A stretch of 64,000 nt of DNA from assembly GCA_020346605.1 (NCBI GenBank), contig CP070784.1, positions 559,472-623,471 of the forward strand, written 5' to 3'. Below, in pieces: positions 51,019-58,722 of this stretch. Made by a program: the position numbers and the translations under genes. Under the pieces are notes generated by a model. That model worked only from the letters and a program-made list of their open reading frames with translations, was not told the DNA's origin and ran no database searches. Origin of the DNA: Candidatus Bathyarchaeota archaeon (GTDB lineage: Archaea > Thermoproteota > Bathyarchaeia > TCS64). Position 1 is the first letter of the stretch. Each line of letters starts with the position of its first letter.

Positions 51019-51812
51019 TGTCGAACAACGTTGGAATAGTCTCGAGGCTCAAGAAGAGGAAGATAAACGAGGTCGTCGCCGCGGGTAAGAGGATGGACGG
51101 TCGGGGGCTGGAGGACCACAGGGAGATCGTCGTGAAGACCGGAGTTCTTGAAAAGGCCGAGGGCTCGGCAGAAGTGCGCATCGGGGACACTTGGGTCCTG
51201 GCAGGCGTGAAGGTGGGGCTCGGTCACCCCTTCGAGGACACACCCGACAAAGGGGTGCTGATGTGCAACGCCGAGTACACACCGGTGGCGCACCCGACCT
51301 TCGAGCCGGGACCCCCCCGAGAGGACTCCATAGAGCTGGCCAGGGTCGTTGACAGAGGGCTCAGGTCTGCTGAGATACTTGAGCTGGAGAAGCTGAACCT
51401 CATCACCGGCAAGCAGGTCTACATGGTCCACGTCGACCTATACGTGCTGAACTACGACGGCAACCTCATCGACTGCTCAGCCCTCGCAGCGATAGCCGCT
51501 TTGAAGAGCGCCAAGATGCCCGTATACAATGTCAAGGGGGACACAGTGGAGCTCACCAAGAGGACGAAGGCCCTCAAGGTCACTAGGGAGCCAATAGCGG
51601 TCACGCTGGTCAAGATCGGTGACAGCGTCCTCGTGGACCCCACTGCCGACGAGGAGGAGGTCAGGGACGCGAGGCTGACGATCACACTGGACGAGGACGG
51701 GAACATCTGCACCATACAGAAGACCGGCACCGAGGGCTTCACAACGGACGAGATCAAGAAGGCCGTCGAGCTGACCACCCAGAAGACCGCCGAGTACAGG
51801 AAACACCTGTAG
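51018..51812 (+). CDS. rrp42: exosome structural subunit Rrp42
   Basis: Rrp42 is the inactive RNase PH-like partner that alternates with Rrp41 in the hexameric ring. The 264-residue protein starts at ATG 51018 inside the rrp41 stop (TGATG). It has KRMDGRGLEDHREIVVKTGV, SAEVRIGDTWVLAGVKVGLG and VHVDLYVLNYDGNLIDCSAL. A longer upstream frame inside rrp41 is not used. Confidence 0.95.
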   Translation: MSNNVGIVSRLKKRKINEVVAAGKRMDGRGLEDHREIVVKTGVLEKAEGSAEVRIGDTWVLAGVKVGLGHPFEDTPDKGVLMCNAEYTPVAHPTFEPGPPREDSIELARVVDRGLRSAEILELEKLNLITGKQVYMVHVDLYVLNYDGNLIDCSALAAIAALKSAKMPVYNVKGDTVELTKRTKALKVTREPIAVTLVKIGDSVLVDPTADEEEVRDARLTITLDEDGNICTIQKTGTEGFTTDEIKKAVELTTQKTAEYRKHL

Positions 51813-51822
51813 GAGAACAGGG

Positions 51823-52068
51823 ATGCCCAAGAAGAAGAAGACCTTCGGCCTGAGGCTCAGAACCAGGGGCGGCATGTCGGTCCGAAAGCAGTGGACCAGG
51901 ATAACCCAGGAGAAGAATCGCCGCCACAAGTGCCCCCGCTGCTCGAGTAGGACCGTCAAGAGGGAAGTCTTCGGCATCTGGGACTGCACCAAGTGCGGCT
52001 ACCGCTTCACAGGCGGCGCCTACATCCCATCCACGAGGACTGGCCAGGCTTCCACGAGGATACGCTAG
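51823..52068 (+). CDS. rpl37ae: 50S ribosomal protein L37Ae (eL43)
   Basis: The 81-residue zinc-binding ribosomal protein has a basic N-terminus (PKKKKTFGLRLRTRGG) and a C4 zinc site, CPRC and CTKC, separated by strand residues REVFGIWD. It follows rrp42 by ten bases. In many archaea rpoP (RNA polymerase subunit P) comes next, but there is no room for it here before the Pcc1 gene. Confidence 0.95.
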   Translation: MPKKKKTFGLRLRTRGGMSVRKQWTRITQEKNRRHKCPRCSSRTVKREVFGIWDCTKCGYRFTGGAYIPSTRTGQASTRIR

Positions 52069-52130
52069 ACCACTTCCTTAATTTTTCTACATCATATTTA
52101 TCGCCCCAGACGTCATCATAGATCCAAAGG

Positions 52131-52385
52131 ATGAGGCTCTCGTTGGTCGTGAAGGCTGAAATCCTCATACGCATACCCAGTAAGCTGGCGAAGATAGTTG
52201 AGGGATCTCTTCTTCCCGAGGCCGAGAGGCCGATATCAGAGAGGTCCAGCGTCCAGGTGCGTACGGAGGACGATAAAATCGCACTGACCTTCGAGGCGTC
52301 AGACGTAGCGGCGATGAGGGCCGCCATCAACAGCTACCTTCGCTGGGTGACCGCCATCATGGATGCGGTGGAGACTGTCAGTTGA
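52131..52385 (+). CDS. pcc1: KEOPS complex subunit Pcc1
   Basis: Pcc1 is the dimerisation subunit of KEOPS, which makes the t6A modification of tRNA. The 84-residue protein has the small alpha/beta fold (VKAEILIRIPSKLAKIVEGS, then ALTFEASDVAAMRAAINSYL with the terminal helix). A TATA-like element (atatttatcg) about 35 bases before ATG 52131 gives it its own promoter. Confidence 0.88.
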   Translation: MRLSLVVKAEILIRIPSKLAKIVEGSLLPEAERPISERSSVQVRTEDDKIALTFEASDVAAMRAAINSYLRWVTAIMDAVETVS

Positions 52386-52438
52386 CCATCGCCCAATAAC
52401 TATAAACATGGGTTTGCAGTGATTAAAGGAGAAGTGCT

Positions 52439-52795
52439 ATGTCCAATCTAAGTCAGCTTCCCCCTGATTTGCAGGAGAAGATCAACAGGTTCCAGCAGCT
52501 CCAGAGCACAATGCAGCAGCTCGTGGCCCAGAAGCAGCGGCTGGAGCTGGAGCTCAGCGAGTCGGATCGGGCGCTGAAGACGCTGGAGGATGTCCCGGAG
52601 GAGACCAAGGTCTACAAGTCCGCGGGGGCCATCCTGGTGGAGAAGTCCAAGGAGGACGTGGTGAAGGAGCTGACGGAGAGGAAGGAGTTCCTCGACATGC
52701 GCGCCAAGGTCCTCGCCAAGCAAGAGAGCAACACTCAGGAGAGGTTGACGAAGATTCAGGAGAGCCTCCAGAAGGACCTAGGCAGGGTACGCTGA
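52439..52795 (+). CDS. pfdB: prefoldin beta subunit
   Basis: The 118-residue protein has two long coiled-coil helices (about 10-45 and 80-115) joined by a beta hairpin with the family segment KVYKSAGAILVEKSKEDVV. Prefoldin hexamers (two alpha, four beta) hold unfolded proteins and pass them to the thermosome. A TATA box (actataaac) lies about 40 bases upstream. Confidence 0.94.
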   Translation: MSNLSQLPPDLQEKINRFQQLQSTMQQLVAQKQRLELELSESDRALKTLEDVPEETKVYKSAGAILVEKSKEDVVKELTERKEFLDMRAKVLAKQESNTQERLTKIQESLQKDLGRVR

Positions 52796-52862
52796 CTCGG
52801 CTGCTTTTTTCGAGATGATGCCTCGGTCGCTGCAAATATTTATGCCCTTTGTCAAGTAATGG

Positions 52863-53861
52863 ATGTTTAGGTTGACTGCTGAAAAAGACCGCCTTAATGA
52901 GCTGAGAAAGCTCCTGAGGGGCAGAGCTCTACTCCTAACCCATCACAACGCGGACCCCGACTCCATCTGCGCAGCCCACGCGTTGAAGGAGCTGATCACC
53001 AGGCTGGATGCCTCTTCTGAAGCCGGGATTTACATGCCTGGCGGAGCAAGCAGCCTCTCCAAGAGGATCATCACGGGATTAGACATCGAAATCCTCGACG
53101 ACGCCTCCATCGAGGATTATAGCGTCGTCGTGGTCTTGGACACAGCTACGCTGATGCAGCTCGACGATTGGGGAGACCGCGTGGCCGACTCGGAGGTTAC
53201 CAAGGTCTTCATAGACCACCACTCGCCTAACACAGAGACCGAATCGACTGCCACGATCTATTTCGTTGATCAAGGGGCCCACTCTACCTGCGAGGTCGTG
53301 CAGTGGCTCTACGAGGGGTACGGATTGGCGCCCTCTTCCAACGCGGCAAGGGCCCTTCTCGTCGGTATGGCCTACGACTCCAAGCACTTCTCCCTGGGGT
53401 CATCAAGGAGCTTCCAGTCGGCGTCGCGCCTCCTCGAAGTTGGAGGGCCTCTGGAGGAGGTCCTGGCCCTTCTCATAGCGGAGAGGGATCGATCGGACAA
53501 TATTGCCCGGTTGAAGAGCGCGCAACGTATGCAGCTCCACATGGTGGGCGAATGGGTCATCACCACTTCGAGTCTCAACTCCTATCAGGCCTCTGCTGCC
53601 CGTGGGTTGCTGGGACTTGGTGCCGATGTTGCGGTCGTCGCCGGAAATGTTGGGAAAGAGCTGAGGGCCAGCCTTAGGTCGACCGACCGTTTCCACATGG
53701 AGACCTCGATCCATCTCGGGAGCGACGTCGCAAGGGTACTGGGCGAAGAGTTTGGGGGTGCTGGGAGCGGTCATCCCACGGCAGCCGGAGTCAACGGTGA
53801 GGGGGGCCCAATGGATCTTTTGAAGAGGGCTGTCGGAATCATCGTGGATAAGTTAGAGTAA
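52863..53861 (+). CDS. DHH-family phosphoesterase
   Basis: The 332-residue protein has DHH domain motifs LTHHNADPDSICAAHAL, VVVLDTATL and KVFIDHHSPN, and the DHHA1 glycine motif GAGSGHPTAAGV near the C-terminus. Members are manganese-dependent nucleases or phosphatases such as RecJ-like nucleases and nanoRNases. This short form lacks the extra RecJ domains, so a small-oligonucleotide or cyclic-dinucleotide role is possible. The conserved archaeal neighbourhood with prefoldin and Pcc1 is kept. A TATA-like aatatttatg lies just upstream. Confidence 0.88.
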   Translation: MFRLTAEKDRLNELRKLLRGRALLLTHHNADPDSICAAHALKELITRLDASSEAGIYMPGGASSLSKRIITGLDIEILDDASIEDYSVVVVLDTATLMQLDDWGDRVADSEVTKVFIDHHSPNTETESTATIYFVDQGAHSTCEVVQWLYEGYGLAPSSNAARALLVGMAYDSKHFSLGSSRSFQSASRLLEVGGPLEEVLALLIAERDRSDNIARLKSAQRMQLHMVGEWVITTSSLNSYQASAARGLLGLGADVAVVAGNVGKELRASLRSTDRFHMETSIHLGSDVARVLGEEFGGAGSGHPTAAGVNGEGGPMDLLKRAVGIIVDKLE

Positions 53862-54055
53862 AAATTGCGCTCGTTTCACAATGAAGCGCTGTGACTTCTC
53901 CAGTCAACGGTGAACCCTATCTTCTCAGAGATGAGGAGTCTCCGATTTCGAAGTTTGCCTCCCTTCCCCATCGACCTTCGAATACTATAGATATAACTAA
54001 TATGTCAGGAGCAATCCTTTTCTGACGGAATCCGAGGACAAGAGAAGGGGAGCCA

Positions 54056-55789
54056 TTGGGAATAATCGAGGTCAGGGACCTACATTACACCTATCCTAAC
54101 GCCGAGTCCCCCGCCTTGAACGGTATAGACCTCACCATCAATGGGGGGGAGTTCATCCTCGTCACGGGCCCCAGCGGCTGCGGAAAGACCACGTTCTGCC
54201 GGACACTCAACGGCCTCATCCCCCATTTCTACAACGGCGAACTAGTGGGGGAAGTCACCGTCGATGGACTGGACATCAGGGATCACCCCACCTACAGCCT
54301 AGCACAGCACGTAGGACTGATATTCCAGAATCCGGACAACCAGATCTTCTCCCTCACAGTCGAGAAAGACGTCGCCTTCGGCCTTGAGAACCAGGGCATC
54401 GACAAGGAGACGATGTTCGAGAGCATCGGCTGGGCGCTGGACATGACCGGGATAGACCACCTCCGAGAGAGGGCCACCCACGAGCTCTCGGGTGGGCAGA
54501 AGCAGCGCCTCGCGATAGCGTCCATCCTTGCCATGAGGCCCAGGATACTGGTCCTGGACGAGCCCACGTCCTTCCTCGACCCCATTGGCGCCGAGCGGAC
54601 CTTCGGTGTCCTCGACGCTCTCAACCGGGAGTATGGGATTACCATTCTCCTCATTGAGCACAGGGTCGACTTAGCAGTCAGGTACGTCGACAGGGTCATC
54701 ATCTTCAAGGACGGCAGGATTATGAACTCCGGTCCGCCTGAGGAGGTTTTCAGGCTCGAGGAAACCCGCTTGGCTGGAGTCGGCATCCCCAAGACCATCG
54801 AGCTCTACAAGAGGCTCACACGGAAGGGCATAGAGATCGAGAGACCGCCCCTCTCGCCCGAGATGTTCGTCGAACAGCTGGAGCCCTATCTCTCGAAAGT
54901 AGGCTCGCACCAGCCTCAGAAATTTTCCGAGTTCGACGAGTTCACCGGCGAGCACCGTATGAACCCTATCATCGAGGCGGAAGACGTCCACTATGATTAC
55001 TCCAGCGGAGTGCAGGCCCTTAAAGGCGTCTCGCTGACCATACACCAGGGGGAGTTCGTAGCCATCATGGGGGAGAACGGGGCGGGGAAGACAACACTGG
55101 TGAAGCACTTCAACGGCCTCCTCAGGCCCGACAAGGGGAACATCAAGGTGGACGGAGAGGACATCTCAGACAAGACCGTAGCCTCCCTCGCCAGGAAGGT
55201 GGGACTCGTCTTCCAGAACCCCGACGACCAGCTCTTCTCCGAGAACGTTGAGGAGGAGATCAGCTTCGCCCTCCGTAACTTCGGTTTCAGCGACGACGTC
55301 ATAGAGAAGCGGGTAGACTGGGCGCTGAACCTCTTGGACATCGGGCGGTATAAGAGGTCGAGCCCCTTCATCCTCAGCGGAGGAGAAAGGAAGCGGGTCG
55401 CCCTGGGGTCGGTCCTCGCTTGGGACCCCGACATCGTCGTCCTCGACGAGCCCACTATCGGCCAGGACCACGGCCAGAAGGAGCGGCTCATGCACTTCCT
55501 CATGCAGCTGAGGACCCAGGGGAAGACCACGATCATCGTAACACACGACGTGGAATTCGTCGCGGAGTGCAAGCCCCGCATAGTCCTGATGGCCGACGGA
55601 CGGGTCGTCGCGGACGGGACCATCAAGGAGATCATGACTAACGAGGAGGCGTTGCGGACGGCCTCTGTCTCGCCACCGGAGATAACCAAGCTGTTTTCGA
55701 GGCTCTCGGGCCGCGGATTCCCTACTGGAGTGTTGGATGTGGACGAAGCCGCCGAGATCCTTAGTCAGTTGAAGGAGGGAGCGCCATGA
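54056..55789 (+). CDS. ECF transporter ATPase, fused EcfA-EcfA'
   Basis: Two ABC ATPases of the energy-coupling factor type are fused in 577 residues. The first has GPSGCGKTT, LSGGQKQR and VLDEPTSFLDP. The second, from about residue 302, has GENGAGKTT, LSGGERKR and VLDEPTIGQD. Both carry the ECF-type Q-loop segment FQNPD(D/N)Q. A linker of about 40 residues joins them. The start is TTG 54056. The gene overlaps ecfT by four bases. No substrate-specific S component lies next to it, so it may serve several S components encoded elsewhere. Confidence 0.92.
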   Translation: MGIIEVRDLHYTYPNAESPALNGIDLTINGGEFILVTGPSGCGKTTFCRTLNGLIPHFYNGELVGEVTVDGLDIRDHPTYSLAQHVGLIFQNPDNQIFSLTVEKDVAFGLENQGIDKETMFESIGWALDMTGIDHLRERATHELSGGQKQRLAIASILAMRPRILVLDEPTSFLDPIGAERTFGVLDALNREYGITILLIEHRVDLAVRYVDRVIIFKDGRIMNSGPPEEVFRLEETRLAGVGIPKTIELYKRLTRKGIEIERPPLSPEMFVEQLEPYLSKVGSHQPQKFSEFDEFTGEHRMNPIIEAEDVHYDYSSGVQALKGVSLTIHQGEFVAIMGENGAGKTTLVKHFNGLLRPDKGNIKVDGEDISDKTVASLARKVGLVFQNPDDQLFSENVEEEISFALRNFGFSDDVIEKRVDWALNLLDIGRYKRSSPFILSGGERKRVALGSVLAWDPDIVVLDEPTIGQDHGQKERLMHFLMQLRTQGKTTIIVTHDVEFVAECKPRIVLMADGRVVADGTIKEIMTNEEALRTASVSPPEITKLFSRLSGRGFPTGVLDVDEAAEILSQLKEGAP

Positions 55790-56580
55790 GCCTGCTGGAG
55801 GGCCTCAGGTTTACCCGTGGGGACTCCCCACTCCACAGACTGGACCCTCGCGTCAAGTTTCTGCTGACGCTCGTCCTCTTCACCATGGCTATACTGTTCA
55901 TGGATCTACTCCCCCTCATGGTGATCTTCGTAGTACAGATCCCCCTCATTATGGTGGGCAGGATCCAGAGGGAGTGGCTGAAGAGCCTGAAGGGGGGGCT
56001 GTTCCTCGCCACGATCATCTTCGCATCGAACCTGGTCTCCTACTACTTCTTCCAGGGAAGGAGCCTGACGACTGCGAACGTGGAGACCGCTCTCGCACTC
56101 ACGGTGAGATTCCTGGTGCTCATTACGTCGTTCTCCCTCTTCTTCCTCACGACTTCGCCTGACAAGCTCGGCCTTGCACTGGAGAAGGCCCGCATCCCCT
56201 ACGAGTTCAACTTCGCCTTCATAACCGCCATCAGGTTCGTCCCAGTCCTCGCCGACGAGGCACAATCCATAATAGACGCCCAGAGGTCCCGCGGCCTCGA
56301 GCTTGACAAGGGCAACTTCCTGATGAGGATCAGGAAATACATCCCCATCCTGCTCCCCCTGATCATCAATTCAATAAGGAGGAGCCTGGAGCTCGCCGAG
56401 GCCATGGAGTCCAGGGCCTTCGGAGCCACAGCCGACAGGACCAACCTCTACGAGCTGACTATGGGCGACAGGGACCGACTCGTTCTCATTATATCGCTGC
56501 TTCTCCTGTTCGTAGCGTTCTACGTCCGGTTCTTTCTTCCTCCGCTGCCGCCGCTTCTACCCCATGCCATCATCGTATGA
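55786..56580 (+). CDS. ecfT: ECF transporter transmembrane subunit EcfT
   Basis: The 264-residue coupling protein has an N-terminal segment HRLDPRVKFLLTLVLFTMAI, about five membrane helices and the two coupling-helix motifs, AQRSRGLELDKG and AMESRAFGA, which insert their small-Arg-small triplets into the ATPases. It transmits ATP-driven movement to a vitamin- or metal-binding S component. ATG 55786 overlaps the ATPase gene. Confidence 0.92.
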   Translation: MSLLEGLRFTRGDSPLHRLDPRVKFLLTLVLFTMAILFMDLLPLMVIFVVQIPLIMVGRIQREWLKSLKGGLFLATIIFASNLVSYYFFQGRSLTTANVETALALTVRFLVLITSFSLFFLTTSPDKLGLALEKARIPYEFNFAFITAIRFVPVLADEAQSIIDAQRSRGLELDKGNFLMRIRKYIPILLPLIINSIRRSLELAEAMESRAFGATADRTNLYELTMGDRDRLVLIISLLLLFVAFYVRFFLPPLPPLLPHAIIV

Positions 56581-56639
56581 ACGATTTATAGGGCAACTAC
56601 GGAACACTTTAATATTTACCGATTTAGTACTACGGATAT

Positions 56640-56650
56640 TCAGTATATAC
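56640..56650. promoter_or_regulatory. tcagtatatac element before AbrB-PhoU gene
   Basis: The eleven-base word tcagtatatac recurs at 57819-57829 before the hexuloisomerase gene, each time followed by ataaa within a few bases. It may be a TATA box with a shared flanking operator half. Confidence 0.35.
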
Positions 56651-56669
56651 AATAAAAGGTGACATCGTT

Positions 56670-57728
56670 TTGGAACCAAGGAAAGTACAGAAAGTTGGGT
56701 ACTCGACGCTCTCGGTCTCCCTCCCTATGAACTGGACGAAGAAGGTGGGGATCAAGAAAGGCGACCTCGTCTTTATCTCGGAGGAGAGCGACGGCGCCCT
56801 CAGGCTGACAGCGGAGCCCGGGAAGACCGAGGACAGCACGGTGTACGTCGTCAACGTCGACAACTGCGATAACGCCAAGGTCCTAGCCAGGGTAATCGTG
56901 GGCAACTACGTGCTAGGTCGGGGAGTTATAAAGGTGGAGTCCAGCAGGAGGCTGATGAGGGAGCAGATCGAGGGCATCCGGGAGGTGACCCAAAGGCTCC
57001 TCGGTATCGGCATCATAGAGGAGTCCGACAGACACCTCATCCTGCAGTGCTCCATCGACCCGAAGAACTTTCCTCTGGAGACCGTAATCCGTCGACTGTA
57101 CGTCATCACATCAATCATGTTCAAGGAGACCCTCGACAGCCTCGTTGATGGCGACATGGAGCTTGCCAAGGACGCTATCACCAGAGAGTACGAGGCAGAT
57201 ACCATCTACTTCCTTCTGGCGCGCCTCCTCGCCTCCGCCCAGCAGTCGCGCCTCGTCTCGGAGGGCATTGGTATAACCGAACCTATCGACATCGTGCAGC
57301 ACAGCATCATCGCCTGGTACCTGGAGATGATCGGCGACAGAGTGAACAACATCGCATCGTCCATCATAAAACTACAGCCATTACGCCAGGAATCCGACGA
57401 CGAGCTTGTCGAGCGTCTAGCTCAGATCGGTATGATGGCCTTCACCATGTTCGACAAGGCCGTGAAGAGCATCTTCGAGAAGGACCTCGTCGTCGCCAGC
57501 GACGCCGTAGACCTCTACGACAACGTTGAGAAAGAGGAGAGGAGCCTGCTTAAGAGGTTCCAGAACGGGAGCAGCCTAGATGTCGCCGCTAACGTCAGCC
57601 AGATAGCGTGGGATTTCAAGATCATCGCCGAGCACAGCTCGGCTATCGCAGAGATCGCGATAGATCACGTCCTGAAGGGCCAGAACGATGTTTGCCAGGT
57701 AGAAGAATCTCCTAAAGTAAAATCTTGA
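56670..57728 (+). CDS. PhoU-domain regulator with N-terminal AbrB/SpoVT domain
   Basis: The 352-residue archaeal PhoU-like protein has a swapped-hairpin AbrB DNA-binding domain at 1-45 (RKVQKVGYSTLSVSLPMNWTK, with KKGDLVFI). PhoU helical bundles follow (about 110-220 and 230-340), with the metal-associated segments EYEADTIYFLLARL and IGDRVNNIASSI. Such proteins are linked to phosphate transport control, but here the gene follows ecfT and no pst gene is present. The start is TTG 56670. Confidence 0.87.
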   Translation: MEPRKVQKVGYSTLSVSLPMNWTKKVGIKKGDLVFISEESDGALRLTAEPGKTEDSTVYVVNVDNCDNAKVLARVIVGNYVLGRGVIKVESSRRLMREQIEGIREVTQRLLGIGIIEESDRHLILQCSIDPKNFPLETVIRRLYVITSIMFKETLDSLVDGDMELAKDAITREYEADTIYFLLARLLASAQQSRLVSEGIGITEPIDIVQHSIIAWYLEMIGDRVNNIASSIIKLQPLRQESDDELVERLAQIGMMAFTMFDKAVKSIFEKDLVVASDAVDLYDNVEKEERSLLKRFQNGSSLDVAANVSQIAWDFKIIAEHSSAIAEIAIDHVLKGQNDVCQVEESPKVKS

Positions 57729-57818
57729 GGCAGAATTGGGTAACTCTCGCCGCGTTTCTTGACGGGCTAAGGTCGATCAAGCGATCGTCCTCAAGTACTT
57801 TATATATGTTTTGTATGC

Positions 57819-57829
57819 TCAGTATATAC
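57819..57829. promoter_or_regulatory. tcagtatatac element before hexuloisomerase gene
   Basis: This is the second copy of the eleven-base word found before the PhoU-domain gene. It lies about 85 bases before ATG 57914, so it is too far to be that gene's TATA box, which is more likely tttaaataac near 57880-57890. Confidence 0.3.
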
Positions 57830-57913
57830 TCATAAATATTGTACATTACAGCCTCGCCAAATCCAAAGAGGGAATCATAATTTAAATAACGATGATATCA
57901 TAAGGACAGGAAA

Positions 57914-58504
57914 ATGAGCTTCGTCAAGGAGGTCTCCAACTGGCTTCTCTCCGGCATTGGCGGGATCGTGCAGGGCATCGAGGACGACGAGATAAACCGG
58001 ATGGTCGAAGTAGTGCTCGACGCTATGGACAACAAGATCCTGCTTCTGGGGACGGGACGCAGCGGTTTCGTCGGCAGAGCTTTCGCCCTGCGGCTGATGC
58101 ACCTGGGATTTAACGTCTACGTGAGCGGAGAGACCATCACTCCCGCTCTGACGCCGGACGATCTTGTTCTGGCGATCTCCGGCTCGGGAACAACCACAAC
58201 TGTCGTTGCCCAGGCCGAGGTGGCTAGGAGTGTCGGTTCCAAGATAACCGCCGTTACTTCCCATCCCGACTCTCCTCTCGCGGAGCTCTCTGACGACATA
58301 GTCGTGGTCAAGGGCAGGACCAAGATCGACCAGGAGTTCGACTACGACGGGAGGCAGATTGCAGGTGAGTACGACAACGCCCCTCTTGGCACTATGTTTG
58401 AGCTCTCCGTCATGGTGTTCCTGGACTCCGTCATAGCCGAGTTGATGCAGAAGCTCGGGATACACGAGATCGATCTCAGGAGAAGGCACCCGAAAGCCGT
58501 TTGA
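57914..58504 (+). CDS. hxlB: 6-phospho-3-hexuloisomerase
   Basis: The 196-residue SIS-domain enzyme interconverts 3-hexulose 6-phosphate and fructose 6-phosphate in the ribulose monophosphate pathway, which many archaea use in reverse to make pentoses. Motifs are LLGTGRSGFVGRAFALRLMH, AISGSGTTTTVVAQAEVA and the C-terminal FELSVMVFLDSVIAELM. Many archaea have a hexulose-phosphate synthase gene fused or adjacent. It is not seen here. Confidence 0.9.
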   Translation: MSFVKEVSNWLLSGIGGIVQGIEDDEINRMVEVVLDAMDNKILLLGTGRSGFVGRAFALRLMHLGFNVYVSGETITPALTPDDLVLAISGSGTTTTVVAQAEVARSVGSKITAVTSHPDSPLAELSDDIVVVKGRTKIDQEFDYDGRQIAGEYDNAPLGTMFELSVMVFLDSVIAELMQKLGIHEIDLRRRHPKAV

Positions 58505-58722
58505 TCCCCTCTTTCTCTGTTTTCTGGGGGACTGCGTTCGAGATGTTCATTTATTACGCCTTTTTCGATCAATAAAGCGCCCCTTTGAGGCGTATTTCCT
58601 CTGAATAACGTATAACATCCTTTGTAGAGCTGAACAGGCTTAATTTTTTCAGATTATAAATAGATTTAAATGGTCCCTTATTTGTGTCTATAGAGTAATC
58701 GGACTCAAGGGTTAGACGTAAA

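Noticed and set aside
53862..54055. Possible C/D-box guide RNA upstream of the ECF ATPase gene
   Set aside because: Box C-like words (atgaag, gagatgagg) are present, but no properly spaced box D/D' pair was found.
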